64,000 nt of DNA from the NCBI RefSeq assembly GCF_030297155.1, contig NZ_AP028068.1:496001-560000 (forward strand), written 5' to 3'. The notes below the pieces were generated by a model that was given only the letters and a program-made list of their open reading frames with translations, had not been told where the DNA came from and made no database searches. The position numbers and the translations under genes are program-made. Below, piece by piece: positions 1-8,382 of the stretch (positions are counted from its first letter, which is position 1; every line of letters begins with the position of its first letter). The DNA comes from Vibrio sp. FE10. GTDB lineage: Bacteria; Pseudomonadota; Gammaproteobacteria; Enterobacterales; Vibrionaceae.

Positions 1-472
1 CACTCAACCATGTTTTTAGCAATTGGTTGGTGTTCTTCTTCTGGCTCGCAGACAGAGATTTAACCAGCTTTTTCTGCATTTCAACATGCTCAGTCATCAT
101 TTGGTCAATCAGAATCAAACCATCTTTGGTTAGCTGAACACTCACACTGCGTCTGTCTTCTTTACTGTGCTCACGACTGATCAACCCTTTGGCTTCCAGT
201 TTATCAAGGCGATTGGTCATCGCACCTGATGTCAGCATCATCGAACCTATCAGTTCTGAGGGAGTGAGTCGGTAAGGCTTTCCAGAACGTCGCAAGGTGG
301 CTAGCACATCAAACTCACCGAGTTTCATGTCGTATTTTTTATGAAGCTCGGCAACCTGAGTCTCCATATACTTGGCAATACGCATAATCCGGCCCATCAT
401 TGCCATAGGCTCAGTTTCTAGCTCAGGCTTTTCCTTTGCCCATTGCTCTACTACGCGGTCGATAGCATCCAT
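1..472 (-). CDS. MarR-family transcriptional regulator (3' end outside window)
   Basis: This gene runs off the left edge, so the C-terminus is missing; about 157 codons are visible. The start is taken as the ATG at 472, which reads MDAIDRVVEQWAKEKP. A winged-helix DNA-binding region follows: a recognition-helix segment (LTSGAMTNRLDKLEAKGLIS) and then the wing signature KEDRRSVSVQLT, whose DRR core is characteristic of MarR proteins. Such proteins are dimeric repressors that usually control a divergent transporter gene and lose DNA binding when they bind a small ligand. The EamA exporter at 597 is divergent, and two related motifs lie between the genes, so local autoregulation plus exporter control is inferred. 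The ligand is unknown. Confidence 0.9.
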   Translation of the reverse strand, partial: MDAIDRVVEQWAKEKPELETEPMAMMGRIMRIAKYMETQVAELHKKYDMKLGEFDVLATLRRSGKPYRLTPSELIGSMMLTSGAMTNRLDKLEAKGLISREHSKEDRRSVSVQLTKDGLILIDQMMTEHVEMQKKLVKSLSASQKKNTNQLLKTWLS

Positions 473-515
473 TTGCAATCTCGCTCCGTTATTAGTCTTG
501 ATTACTTCAAACTAG

Positions 516-535
516 TTTAACATAAAGATACTTTA
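516..535. promoter_or_regulatory. Candidate MarR operator, copy 1
   Basis: The motif TTTAACATAAAGATACTTTA lies 44 bases upstream of the marR-like start and repeats almost exactly at 577-596. One half of the palindrome is degenerate here. Its role as an operator is inferred from the duplication between a MarR gene and its divergent neighbour. Confidence 0.5.
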
Positions 536-572
536 CAACCACTAGCTCTCAGTATACAGTTCACACAATAGT

Positions 573-590
573 TATCTTAACGTAAAGATA
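573..590. promoter_or_regulatory. Candidate MarR operator, copy 2 (near-perfect palindrome)
   Basis: TATCTTAACGTAAAGATA is a palindrome apart from one mismatched pair (AACGTA in the core). It ends only 6 bases before the exporter start at 597. A bound repressor there would block translation-proximal transcription. The ATCTTAACGTTAAGAT-like shape is typical of MarR-family operators. Confidence 0.6.
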
Positions 591-596
591 TTTTAA

Positions 597-1490
597 ATGA
601 ACATATTATTAGCAATGATCCCCGCGTTCTTTTGGGGAACAACCTATGCAGTGACGCAATTTACGCTACAGGAGTGGCCACCATTATTACTGGGTGCTTT
701 GCGTGCGTTACCTGCTGGTTTGTTATTGCTAGCAGTAAAGCCGACACTGCCTAAAAAAGGTGAGTGGCAGATCATTTTCACATTAGGCCTTATCAATATT
801 GCGACCTTCTTTGGCTTGATCTTCGTGATGGCACTAACGCTGCCTTCAGCGATTTCTGGCGTGGGTATGATCTCTGTGCCTGTGTTCGCGATGATCTTCC
901 ATTGGGTAGTGAAAAAGCAACGCCCGCATTTGATTCAAGCCCTTTCTGGCATTGGCTTGATCACCTTAGCTTGGATTCTGTTCAACCCAAGCCAAATCGC
1001 ACTGAACCCTATCGGCTTGGGTGCCATGTTCGCCGCGATCATGTGTATTGTCATCGGCAGCAGCATTACCAAGTCACTGGGTAACCGCATGCATTGGTGG
1101 AAGGTATTAACATGGCAGCTGATTTTAGGCGGTACGATTTTATCTGTCGCGTCTGGCGTTCATGCCTTCATCGACCCACAACCTTATGTTAATGCTGTCA
1201 CTCATTTCGATACTCGCAACGCTATGGGTCTATTGTGGGTGATTGGACTGAACACAGCACTAGGTTACGGCATGTATGTGTGGTTGCTGCAACGTATGTC
1301 TGTGGTTGATTTCACCTTCGGTGGCATCGCTAACCCGGTTGCTGGCATCGTAACAGGCATGGTGTTGATGGGTGAATCCTTCACTGCGGTACAGTACTCG
1401 TTAATGACAGGCATGATCGTGATGTCACTACTGCCGCAGCTCATCCTTGCAGTAAGGCAAACCAAAACGGTCAAACCCGTCACGCAGTAA
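597..1490 (+). CDS. EamA/DMT-family transporter
   Basis: This is a 297-residue membrane protein with about ten hydrophobic segments arranged as two EamA repeats. The first begins MNILLAMIPAFFWGTTYAVTQ, and the FWGTTYAVT stretch is the usual first-helix signature of drug/metabolite transporters. The length is standard for the superfamily (about 300). Members export metabolites, amino acids or drugs across the inner membrane; the substrate cannot be told from sequence. The start ATG has only a weak ribosome-binding site (AAAGAT). The gene diverges from the MarR regulator and ends at a hairpin at 1514-1532, so it appears to be a single-gene unit repressed by that regulator. Confidence 0.9.
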   Translation: MNILLAMIPAFFWGTTYAVTQFTLQEWPPLLLGALRALPAGLLLLAVKPTLPKKGEWQIIFTLGLINIATFFGLIFVMALTLPSAISGVGMISVPVFAMIFHWVVKKQRPHLIQALSGIGLITLAWILFNPSQIALNPIGLGAMFAAIMCIVIGSSITKSLGNRMHWWKVLTWQLILGGTILSVASGVHAFIDPQPYVNAVTHFDTRNAMGLLWVIGLNTALGYGMYVWLLQRMSVVDFTFGGIANPVAGIVTGMVLMGESFTAVQYSLMTGMIVMSLLPQLILAVRQTKTVKPVTQ

Positions 1491-1513
1491 AAAGATTTAG
1501 AGTGTTACTAATA

Positions 1514-1536
1514 AACCCGCCAAGTGCGGGTTTTGT
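1514..1536 (+). terminator. Rho-independent terminator after EamA gene
   Basis: The stem AACCCGC/GCGGGTT with a CAAGT loop is followed by a T-rich tail. Confidence 0.8.
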
Positions 1537-1708
1537 TTTATCTACAATACTAACAATTACAGTACAGACACCGTATTTTGCGAGCGTCTTCTTACCCCCA
1601 CCTTTTAAACCGATCTTTGAGACTCATTTTTGAGCCTGCCGCGTATCAGATATGTTTTTTCGACTAGCATAAAGTAAGTACATCGAAACGAAACTGAAAG
1701 GTGACATC

Positions 1709-3229
1709 ATGATTACGTCGAAGCTAAAAGCAATTGTGTTAGCGAGCAGTATTTTTATCTCACACCAAGTACTGGCGACTGAAAACTACAATACTGATAT
1801 TCCGTCAAGCATCATGACGCCAGATACAGTGCAAACCAGCATCGGCGAATTGAATTTTAAAGATGGTGCGCCAACGGCTGAAACCGCGCAAAAGCTTTAT
1901 GACAATCTAGATACGCTTCGCTCAACAGAGGTGTTCCTCAATGCGATTCCAATGGCTTCACTTGAAGCTCTGCGTGTTGGTCATGAAGGGATCGGTTCAA
2001 CATCATCAAACCAAGTGGTGGTGTTCGATAATCTGATGGATTCAAACCCTCTATTTTTAACAGGTAACACCGACACCGTTTATGCTTCAGTTTTCCTAGA
2101 CCTTGAGAAAGATGGTCCAACCGTCATTGAGGTACCAGAGGGCATGGGACCAACCACGGTGAACGATGCGTTCTTTCGTTTTGTTACTGACTTAGGCATC
2201 GTAGGGCCTGATAAAGGCAAAGGCGGTAAGTACTTGATTCTACCACCAGGTTACGAAGGCGAAGTGCCTGAAGGCTATTTTGTTTCACAATCCACCAGCT
2301 ACACCAACTGGTTCATTGCGCGCGGATTCCTGAAAGATGGTAAGACCGACGCAGCAGTAAAAGCTTATAAAGAGAAGCTGAAGATCTACCCATTAGCGAA
2401 GAAAGATGATCAACCAAAAATGGAGTTCATCTCTGGTAGCGGCAAATCATTCAATACCATTCATGCAAACGATGAGCACTTCTACACCGAGATTAAAACG
2501 GTGCTAGATAAAGAGCCGATTTCCTTCATCGACCCAGAGCTTCGTGGATTAATGTCGAGCATTGGTATTCAGAAGAACAAACCTTTTGCACCCGATGAGC
2601 GCATGCAAAAACTGATGAAAGATGGCGTCGCGATTGGTAATGCAACAGCGAGATCTCTGTACTTCCAACCAAGAGACAAGAAGGCTTACATCTATGAAGA
2701 TCGCCTATGGAAAACGGCGTTTATCGGCAAAGATTACCAATGGTTAGTCGACCAAGGTGCAGGCGGACGCAACCTAGATGCTCGTTCTTACTTCTTCTAC
2801 ATCGCGACAGTGAATACACCAGCGATGGCTCTGAAGCTTATCGAAAAGGGCTCTCAATACGCATTGATTGACCAAGCAAAAGACGGTGAATACTTTGATG
2901 GTGGCAAGCACTATAGATTGAATATTCCAGCGAATGTGCCAGCTAAGAACTTCTGGTCTATCGTGGCTTACGACACGCAAACACGTTCAGAGCTACAAAC
3001 CAACCAACCGCTGCCAAGTAAGAATAATCAGCGTGATGACTTCATTGAAAACAAAGATGGTTCGGTTGATTTGTACTTTGGCCCTACCGCTCCAAAAGGC
3101 AAAGAATCGAACTGGATTGAGACGGTTCCGAGCAAAGGTTGGTTTACGGTGCTGAGACTCTATGGTCCACAAGAAGCTTGGTATGACAAAACGTGGAAAC
3201 CAAGCGATATTGAAGAGGTAAAGCTGTAA
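1709..3229 (+). CDS. Exported DUF1254/DUF1214 domain protein
   Basis: The protein has 506 residues with a clear signal peptide (about residues 1-23, ending VLA before TENYNTD). The N-terminal half carries the DUF1254 pattern, with a TDTVYASVFLDLEKDGP segment at about 115-135. The C-terminal part matches DUF1214, with FWSIVAYDTQTRSEL and SKGWFTVLRLYGPQEAWYD. The length and two-domain order are usual for this periplasmic family, whose biochemical role is not established. A ribosome-binding site AAAGGTG sits 5 bases before the ATG. It stands alone, converging on a LysR gene, with a hairpin at 3276 between them. No enzyme function is claimed. Confidence 0.88.
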   Translation: MITSKLKAIVLASSIFISHQVLATENYNTDIPSSIMTPDTVQTSIGELNFKDGAPTAETAQKLYDNLDTLRSTEVFLNAIPMASLEALRVGHEGIGSTSSNQVVVFDNLMDSNPLFLTGNTDTVYASVFLDLEKDGPTVIEVPEGMGPTTVNDAFFRFVTDLGIVGPDKGKGGKYLILPPGYEGEVPEGYFVSQSTSYTNWFIARGFLKDGKTDAAVKAYKEKLKIYPLAKKDDQPKMEFISGSGKSFNTIHANDEHFYTEIKTVLDKEPISFIDPELRGLMSSIGIQKNKPFAPDERMQKLMKDGVAIGNATARSLYFQPRDKKAYIYEDRLWKTAFIGKDYQWLVDQGAGGRNLDARSYFFYIATVNTPAMALKLIEKGSQYALIDQAKDGEYFDGGKHYRLNIPANVPAKNFWSIVAYDTQTRSELQTNQPLPSKNNQRDDFIENKDGSVDLYFGPTAPKGKESNWIETVPSKGWFTVLRLYGPQEAWYDKTWKPSDIEEVKL

Positions 3230-3275
3230 CACCAAGCCTGAGCTGAGCCTTTAATCAAGCTGTAAACCTTAAACA

Positions 3276-3301
3276 AAAACGCGCCTAAATCGGCGCGTTT
3301 T
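3276..3301. terminator. Bidirectional terminator between convergent genes
   Basis: The stem AAAACGCGCC/GGCGCGTTTT has a 6-base loop. T-runs occur on both strands, serving the DUF1254 gene (+) and the LysR gene (-). Confidence 0.85.
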
Positions 3302-3315
3302 CTGTTATTTCATCG

Positions 3316-4224
3316 TTAATGATTTTCCAAGCTTTCACTTAAAATCTGTTCGATGCGTTTCACTATGGGGTGTTGATAACAAGCACGGTGGTACTGAATA
3401 CCAACATCAAAAGTCACCGTTTCTCCATTGAACAATACAGGTCGCTGACTAAGCCCGCTTGGTATGGCGGCTGAATCCATATCAAATCCAACAAATACAT
3501 ATTGGCTCACCTGAACACATTCCAGAGCTGAGGAGACCGACGCGACCGTCAGCTTTTGCTGTAACACTAGCCCTGTGCGTTTTTTCAGACGTTCGTAATA
3601 AGAGTTGGCATCCAATGAGCCCATCGAAACACGCACCGTATCAAAGCTTTCTAACTGAGTAAGGTCGATGGTTTCATTTTTGGCTAAAGGATGTGCATCA
3701 GCCACATAAGCGAACAAGTCTAGCGAACCGACTTTACGTTCTACAATACGATCATTCAGTTCGTTGGGGTAACCTGACACACCAATCGCTAAGGTGCCTG
3801 CTTTCGGAAACTCAACCCCATCTAGCGACCAATCCATCATTGATATTTTGGGCTTTGATTCTTCACTTGTTAACCCTTTCAATAAGGGAACGGTAAACAA
3901 TGTGCTCAACGGGTTAGCAGCATGAAAAACATATTCAATATTCGAATCGGCTCCGACAAACGACTGCGATATTTGCTGTGCTTGCTCTAGCTTTTCTAGC
4001 GGATCTTTCACCACCAACATCAATTGAGTGGTGAACAAGGTCGGAGCGTAAACACCTTTGGTCGCGATGAATAATTCATTAGCAAACAGATCTCGGCAAT
4101 CGGCCAAATGACGATTAAACGTCGCTCGGCTGATATCCAAAATATGACACACCTTCGCCTGAGACTGTTGCTCATAAAGCAGATCCAAAAATCGATACAA
4201 ATTTAAGTCGATTGTGTTTTTCAA
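3316..4224 (-). CDS. LysR-family transcriptional regulator
   Basis: The protein has 302 residues. It has an N-terminal helix-turn-helix (about residues 8-60; ISRATFNRHLADCRDLFANELF resembles the LysR recognition region) and a C-terminal effector-binding region of the periplasmic-binding-protein fold. The N-terminus is divergent for LysR: the usual leading A..GS.T.AA segment is replaced by YRFLDLLYEQQSQAKVCHIL. The gene is on the same strand as the MFS gene 142 bases upstream, so its target may be that transporter or the convergent DUF1254 gene. The effector is unknown. It could be described as LysR-like if the domain score is weak. Confidence 0.8.
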   Translation of the reverse strand: MKNTIDLNLYRFLDLLYEQQSQAKVCHILDISRATFNRHLADCRDLFANELFIATKGVYAPTLFTTQLMLVVKDPLEKLEQAQQISQSFVGADSNIEYVFHAANPLSTLFTVPLLKGLTSEESKPKISMMDWSLDGVEFPKAGTLAIGVSGYPNELNDRIVERKVGSLDLFAYVADAHPLAKNETIDLTQLESFDTVRVSMGSLDANSYYERLKKRTGLVLQQKLTVASVSSALECVQVSQYVFVGFDMDSAAIPSGLSQRPVLFNGETVTFDVGIQYHRACYQHPIVKRIEQILSESLENH

Positions 4225-4365
4225 ATGCCTTACCTCATTTCAATGTAATGCCGTTCCTTTGTTCAGTATGAACGTGAACAAAATAAACCTTCAACACTCT
4301 ATGCTATAACTTTGCTGCCAGTAGCGTTTTTCATGCAAACTTGCTAAAAGAAAAACGTCAACGTA

Positions 4366-5631
4366 CTAGGGAATACGTCGGACATTGGTCATCATGAGCC
4401 CAAGAGCCGCGAAAACTTGAGCGACAAAACAGGCAGCAAAGAGTGTCGGTATACCAAATATCGCCACCAGATAACCTGAAGCAGCCAAACCAAATGGCAT
4501 CAACAGTTTAAATAACGATCCGGTAATACCTGCCACGCGGCCAAGGTGCTTTTCCTCGAAGGCTTCTTGGCGATAACTCCAGATACAGATGCTGCTGTAA
4601 ACACCAATAGCACTCACCCACAAGAACGACGCCATTAATAAGCCTTTTTCAATCACAACTATGTATTCTCCGGAGACACCTTGTAGTAAATAACTTTGGC
4701 TCAATAACGCTGGAAATAAGAATCCAAACGCCTCTAATGCAACGGACAAAATTAGAAGCACGCCGAGTCCGATACGTTTTCTAACTTTATCTGCGGTAAA
4801 AGAACCTAATAAGCCGCCCACGCCTGAAGCCGCGATCAAGTACCCCACTTCCATGTGATTGAGTGCCAACTCCGCTTTGGCAAAGTAGATGGCTTGAATC
4901 CAGAAAATAGATCCAGTGGTGTTAATCACCATCACTACCAAGGTGATGTGCCACATGTTCTTGTTCGCATACAAAATAGACCAGCCTTCTTTTAGTGCGC
5001 TAAACACCGACTGATGGACAACGGGCGTAGACGATTTGAGGTCCAACTTATTGAGCTGCCAAAAAGCAAGCACGTACATAACTGCAATAAGTAGAAACAC
5101 GTTATGTAACGCTGATAAGAGAAGCAATCCCCCAGACAACACCGGACCAACCGTTTCTAACAAACTGTACAAGGAACTCATTCTGGCAGTAGCTGTATTT
5201 TGTATTTGTTGAGGTAAGACATTTTTCATCATCCCGATACGTGCATTGTGATAGCCATAGTTAAACGCCATCATTAGGAATGCACACGGGAACAGCACAT
5301 ATAAAGGATTCGACAACCATCGCACAGCGATATACGAGATAACCAACACAACGACTTGCCCAAGCAACATGCATTGCGACCACTGCTTCTTATTAAACTT
5401 ATCAACCCATACACCGATGAACAGCGCTAGAAGCAGATTTGGCAAAAACTCAACGGCTCTCATCCAGCCCATCATCTCTGAGGACTGTGTTAACTCGTAC
5501 ACCAACAAGGGAAGAGCAAGGTCATAAATCTTAGTTCCAAAGGCGACAAAAAACGCCGTCGAAAACAAAACAATAAAGCTCGAGTTTTTCCAAATTGAGT
5601 TGGTCGCCTTTGAAGCTTTTACACCTTCCAT
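4366..5631 (-). CDS. MFS transporter
   Basis: This is a 421-residue polytopic inner-membrane protein of major-facilitator type with about 12 hydrophobic segments. Residues 70-85 contain LFIGVWVDKFNKKQW, the loop between helices 2 and 3 with a variant of the MFS G-x-x-x-D-R/K motif. Layout and length match enterobactin-exporter-like/EntS or MefA-type drug/proton antiporters. A ribosome-binding GGAATG precedes the ATG at 5631. It is divergent from an SgrR-like regulator that starts about 90 bases away, the same pairing logic as sgrR with setA in enterobacteria, so it may export a sugar or an analogue. The substrate is inference only. Confidence 0.85.
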   Translation of the reverse strand: MEGVKASKATNSIWKNSSFIVLFSTAFFVAFGTKIYDLALPLLVYELTQSSEMMGWMRAVEFLPNLLLALFIGVWVDKFNKKQWSQCMLLGQVVVLVISYIAVRWLSNPLYVLFPCAFLMMAFNYGYHNARIGMMKNVLPQQIQNTATARMSSLYSLLETVGPVLSGGLLLLSALHNVFLLIAVMYVLAFWQLNKLDLKSSTPVVHQSVFSALKEGWSILYANKNMWHITLVVMVINTTGSIFWIQAIYFAKAELALNHMEVGYLIAASGVGGLLGSFTADKVRKRIGLGVLLILSVALEAFGFLFPALLSQSYLLQGVSGEYIVVIEKGLLMASFLWVSAIGVYSSICIWSYRQEAFEEKHLGRVAGITGSLFKLLMPFGLAASGYLVAIFGIPTLFAACFVAQVFAALGLMMTNVRRIP

Positions 5632-5722
5632 TTTTCATTCCTTTTAAAAACAATCGAATAACTTTATTATCGAGATTAAAAGATGAAGAAAAATAGAAAG
5701 ATTGAACAAGGATTTCACCTTT

Positions 5723-7459
5723 ATGCATTACTGGAAGGCACTGGCATTTTTACGTTCTCGGGTACTCATTAACCAACCGACTCAACTTTCGTTGACAGAA
5801 ATTACTGAAGCTCTGGGGGGTACCAAACGTAACGCACAGCTAATTATAAAAAAGCTAGTAAACGAGGGCTTGATTGATTGGAAGTCAGGTATTGGCAGAG
5901 GCAACCTACCCACACTCACTCTACTCAAAAACGTGAACCATAAATTAGAACTGAGGATTGATGAATTACTATCGGAAAACAAAGTTGACCAAGCATTAGA
6001 GCTCATTGATGATTCACAACGCGATCAGTTTCTACTTGGTTATATCAGCCGTTATCAGAGCTTACCGACCACACTCGATATTCTGCAAATTCCCTTTTAT
6101 CGAGGCACACATAACCTAGACCCGATTGAAGTAACACGACGCACTGAAGCGCATATCACTCGTTACCTGTGCAGTAATTTACTGTGTTTCAACACACTAA
6201 CTCACTCGTTTGAGGGAGACCTTGCAATTGACTGGTACCAAGATGAAAGTCGTTGGTATTTCACTTTGCGAAAAGGTTTAGTGTTTCATGACGGCTCGCC
6301 GATTCTAGCGCAAGACATCAAAAACCATTTCCGACGCTTGCTCAATAGCTCTCACCACAATAGTCAGCAGTTTCACTGCATCTCAAATATCACGGTTGTA
6401 GACCCACTTCATCTCTATTTTGATACCAAGGCCAACGCAGGATATTTACCGTCACTGCTATCCAGTTCAGCCGCGGGTATTACGAAAAAGGTAGGAGATA
6501 CGCTCCTTGGTAGTGGCAGCTTTAAATTGGTCGAACAGTCTGAATGGCTTACCAGACTGGAAGCATTCAAACACTATCATGGTCACCGCCCTTGGGTAGA
6601 TGGCATAGAGATATGGAATGTCGGTGATAAAGCCAAAGACTATGAGATGCACTGCGATATTGTTCATTCGCACCCGCATTACCAACATTCCTCAATATCG
6701 TTGGAGCTTGAAGAGATGGAACAGTGGGAAAAAGGTTGCGAATACGCCTTGATTAACCCACATCGTCACCCTTGGTTTGAAAAACCAGAGCGCTGCCAAT
6801 CAATAAGTGAATTACTTCGCATACTTGGTGTAGCTAAAGATATCCCTAGACAGAGCATCGGTTATGCCAATGGAATGCTTGCCACTTTTAGCCAGTCATC
6901 AAGCCCTAAACTTATTAACGCCAATGATCAAGACGTATTGAAAGCCGTTCATCATTTAGCTGACTCATTAACCAAACCTACCCAACCACTAAAGATCCTG
7001 ACCTACCAGCTGTTTGACCACATCAAAATGGCTCGTCATTATTGTCATCGATTGAATGAGCTCGGTTTTGCTTGCGAATATCAAGTGCTCGAGTTTCCAG
7101 ATTTTTGCCAACCGGATAACCTAAAAGATGCTGACATATTAATTAGCGGTGAAGTGTTTTCAGATAACCTCGACAGCAGCTGGATGGGGTGGTTACAAAG
7201 TTCTATCGCATTAGAAGTGTGCCTCACTGATGAGCAAAAACAGTGGCGAGATGAAAACCTTGAGCAACTTTGGACACTCAATGATTACCAACAACGACAA
7301 TCAGCCTTTCTAGAACTCGAGGCACAGCTAATAAAGCTCGGTGTTTATAGGCCGATTTTCCGCGTTAAACAGCAACTCAATTATGCCAAAACAGTCAATC
7401 CCGTTGAACAGTTAGCTAATGGTTGGATTGATTTCAACCAAATCACTATACGTCGCTGA
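5723..7459 (+). CDS. SgrR-like transcriptional regulator (HTH plus solute-binding domain)
   Basis: The protein has two parts: an N-terminal winged helix-turn-helix of SgrR type (about residues 1-110) and a solute-binding-protein family 5 domain (about 155-450, containing RWYFTLRKGLVFHDGSP, a hallmark of oligopeptide-binding-like domains). SgrR in Escherichia coli senses sugar-phosphate stress and activates sgrS and setA. The TTG at 5702 in the same frame is a possible start, but AAGGA at 5708-5712 lies 10 bases before the ATG at 5723, which leaves 578 residues starting MHYWKALAFLRSRV. It diverges from an MFS transporter, its likely target. No SgrS-like small RNA fits into the short gap. Confidence 0.85.
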   Translation: MHYWKALAFLRSRVLINQPTQLSLTEITEALGGTKRNAQLIIKKLVNEGLIDWKSGIGRGNLPTLTLLKNVNHKLELRIDELLSENKVDQALELIDDSQRDQFLLGYISRYQSLPTTLDILQIPFYRGTHNLDPIEVTRRTEAHITRYLCSNLLCFNTLTHSFEGDLAIDWYQDESRWYFTLRKGLVFHDGSPILAQDIKNHFRRLLNSSHHNSQQFHCISNITVVDPLHLYFDTKANAGYLPSLLSSSAAGITKKVGDTLLGSGSFKLVEQSEWLTRLEAFKHYHGHRPWVDGIEIWNVGDKAKDYEMHCDIVHSHPHYQHSSISLELEEMEQWEKGCEYALINPHRHPWFEKPERCQSISELLRILGVAKDIPRQSIGYANGMLATFSQSSSPKLINANDQDVLKAVHHLADSLTKPTQPLKILTYQLFDHIKMARHYCHRLNELGFACEYQVLEFPDFCQPDNLKDADILISGEVFSDNLDSSWMGWLQSSIALEVCLTDEQKQWRDENLEQLWTLNDYQQRQSAFLELEAQLIKLGVYRPIFRVKQQLNYAKTVNPVEQLANGWIDFNQITIRR

Positions 7460-7482
7460 GCAGGAGTTTCTCGATTAGAAAT

Positions 7483-7517
7483 AGCCCCTTTATCAACGAT
7501 TAGATAAAGGGGCTTTT
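7483..7517. terminator. Bidirectional terminator between sgrR-like and ridA-like genes
   Basis: The 12-base stem AGCCCCTTTATC/GATAAAGGGGCT has an 8-base loop and a T-run. It lies between convergent genes. Confidence 0.88.
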
Positions 7518-7564
7518 GGCTTCACATAATGATCTTTTTGCCCATTAAAAATCCAATAATCGAC

Positions 7565-7960
7565 TTAAATCAGTTTCGCCGCTTCGGCCTCAATTTCAAC
7601 TTTCCATCGCTCATCAAAGAGCCCTTGAACAAACAATAATGTCGTTGGAAGCCCACCAACATCAAAGGGCAATCGTTGCTTTGCGGCTTGGTAATCAGAC
7701 ATATCATTCCGATCAACTAAGTACAGTCTTACACTGATTAAATCTTCCATATCCATTTGATTTGCCTGAAGCACTCCTCTCAGATTTGTCCAAGCCAGTA
7801 CAATCTGTTCTTCCGCACTTTCAGCAACCACACCTTCGCTATCAATCCCAAGTTGCCCAGCAATATGTAACCGCGTTGAACCGGCGGGGATTAACGCACA
7901 TTGATGATAGTTAGCGGCCGGAGCTGGTACTGAAGAGGGACTCCATATCTTATTCATCAT
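7565..7960 (-). CDS. RidA/YjgF-family protein
   Basis: The protein has 131 residues, the standard size for the RidA/YjgF/UK114 family. Recognisable elements are the N-terminal A-N-Y-H-Q-C region, the RLHIAGQLGID strand and the C-terminal PTTLLFVQGLF-x-E-R-W-K-V-E-IEAEA. Family members hydrolyse reactive enamine/imine intermediates or act in catabolic pathways. The canonical catalytic Arg sits in the V-R-x-x-V-x-V-x-L segment; here the equivalent regions read ISVRLYLVD and PTTLLFVQG, so the deaminase activity of archetypal RidA is uncertain. Its start overlaps the stop of the upstream ABM gene as TAATG, so the two are translationally coupled. Confidence 0.88.
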   Translation of the reverse strand: MMNKIWSPSSVPAPAANYHQCALIPAGSTRLHIAGQLGIDSEGVVAESAEEQIVLAWTNLRGVLQANQMDMEDLISVRLYLVDRNDMSDYQAAKQRLPFDVGGLPTTLLFVQGLFDERWKVEIEAEAAKLI

Positions 7961-8268
7961 TACACCTCAGATGATGTGACGATTTTAGACAGGACTGTAA
8001 TGGTAGGCATATCCGTAAGCATCGCACCTAAACGGTCAAAATCGCCAATATCTTTGCGCCAAGCAATGTATTCATTGAAGTGATCCGTACTTTCCCATTC
8101 TTCACATAAAACCAAGGCATTTTCAGACAAATCTTTTTGATAAAGCTCCGCAGAAAGGTTGCCGTTAAAAGTACGAGTATCTGGCAAGATTTCGTTAAAA
8201 AACTCAACGACCTCTGCCGTTTTATCTTCAGTATGGCTCAAGGTAAATTGCACTAAAATAGTCATCAT
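7960..8268 (-). CDS. Antibiotic biosynthesis monooxygenase (ABM) domain protein
   Basis: This is a 102-residue single-domain protein of the ferredoxin-like ABM fold (YgiN/quinol-monooxygenase-like). Visible elements are the opening strand MTILVQFTLSHTEDKTAEVVEFF and the LVLCEEWESTDHFNEYIAWRKDI segment, where E-x-W and the following H are typical. Such proteins are usually dimers that oxidise quinols or detoxify small aromatics without a cofactor. A good ribosome-binding site (GGAGAG) precedes ATGATG at 8268. It forms a two-gene operon with the RidA-like gene and diverges from a LysR regulator, a layout that suggests a small inducible catabolic or detoxification unit. Confidence 0.82.
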   Translation of the reverse strand: MMTILVQFTLSHTEDKTAEVVEFFNEILPDTRTFNGNLSAELYQKDLSENALVLCEEWESTDHFNEYIAWRKDIGDFDRLGAMLTDMPTITVLSKIVTSSEV

Positions 8269-8382
8269 TCTCTCCGTTTTCTTATCTTGTTAAGGTACGA
8301 GGAGAATCTTACTTGTTTGTAAAAATAGATAAATACAGTAAAATTTCAAACATAGTTCGATTTAATGAGACAATAAATCACC

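Noticed and set aside
4325..4357. Terminator downstream of the MFS gene
   Set aside because: The stem CGTTTTTC/GAAAAACG has a long loop and little G+C, too weak to claim.
5632..5722. An SgrS small RNA next to the SgrR-like gene
   Set aside because: The gap is about 90 bases and shows no hairpin plus T-run.
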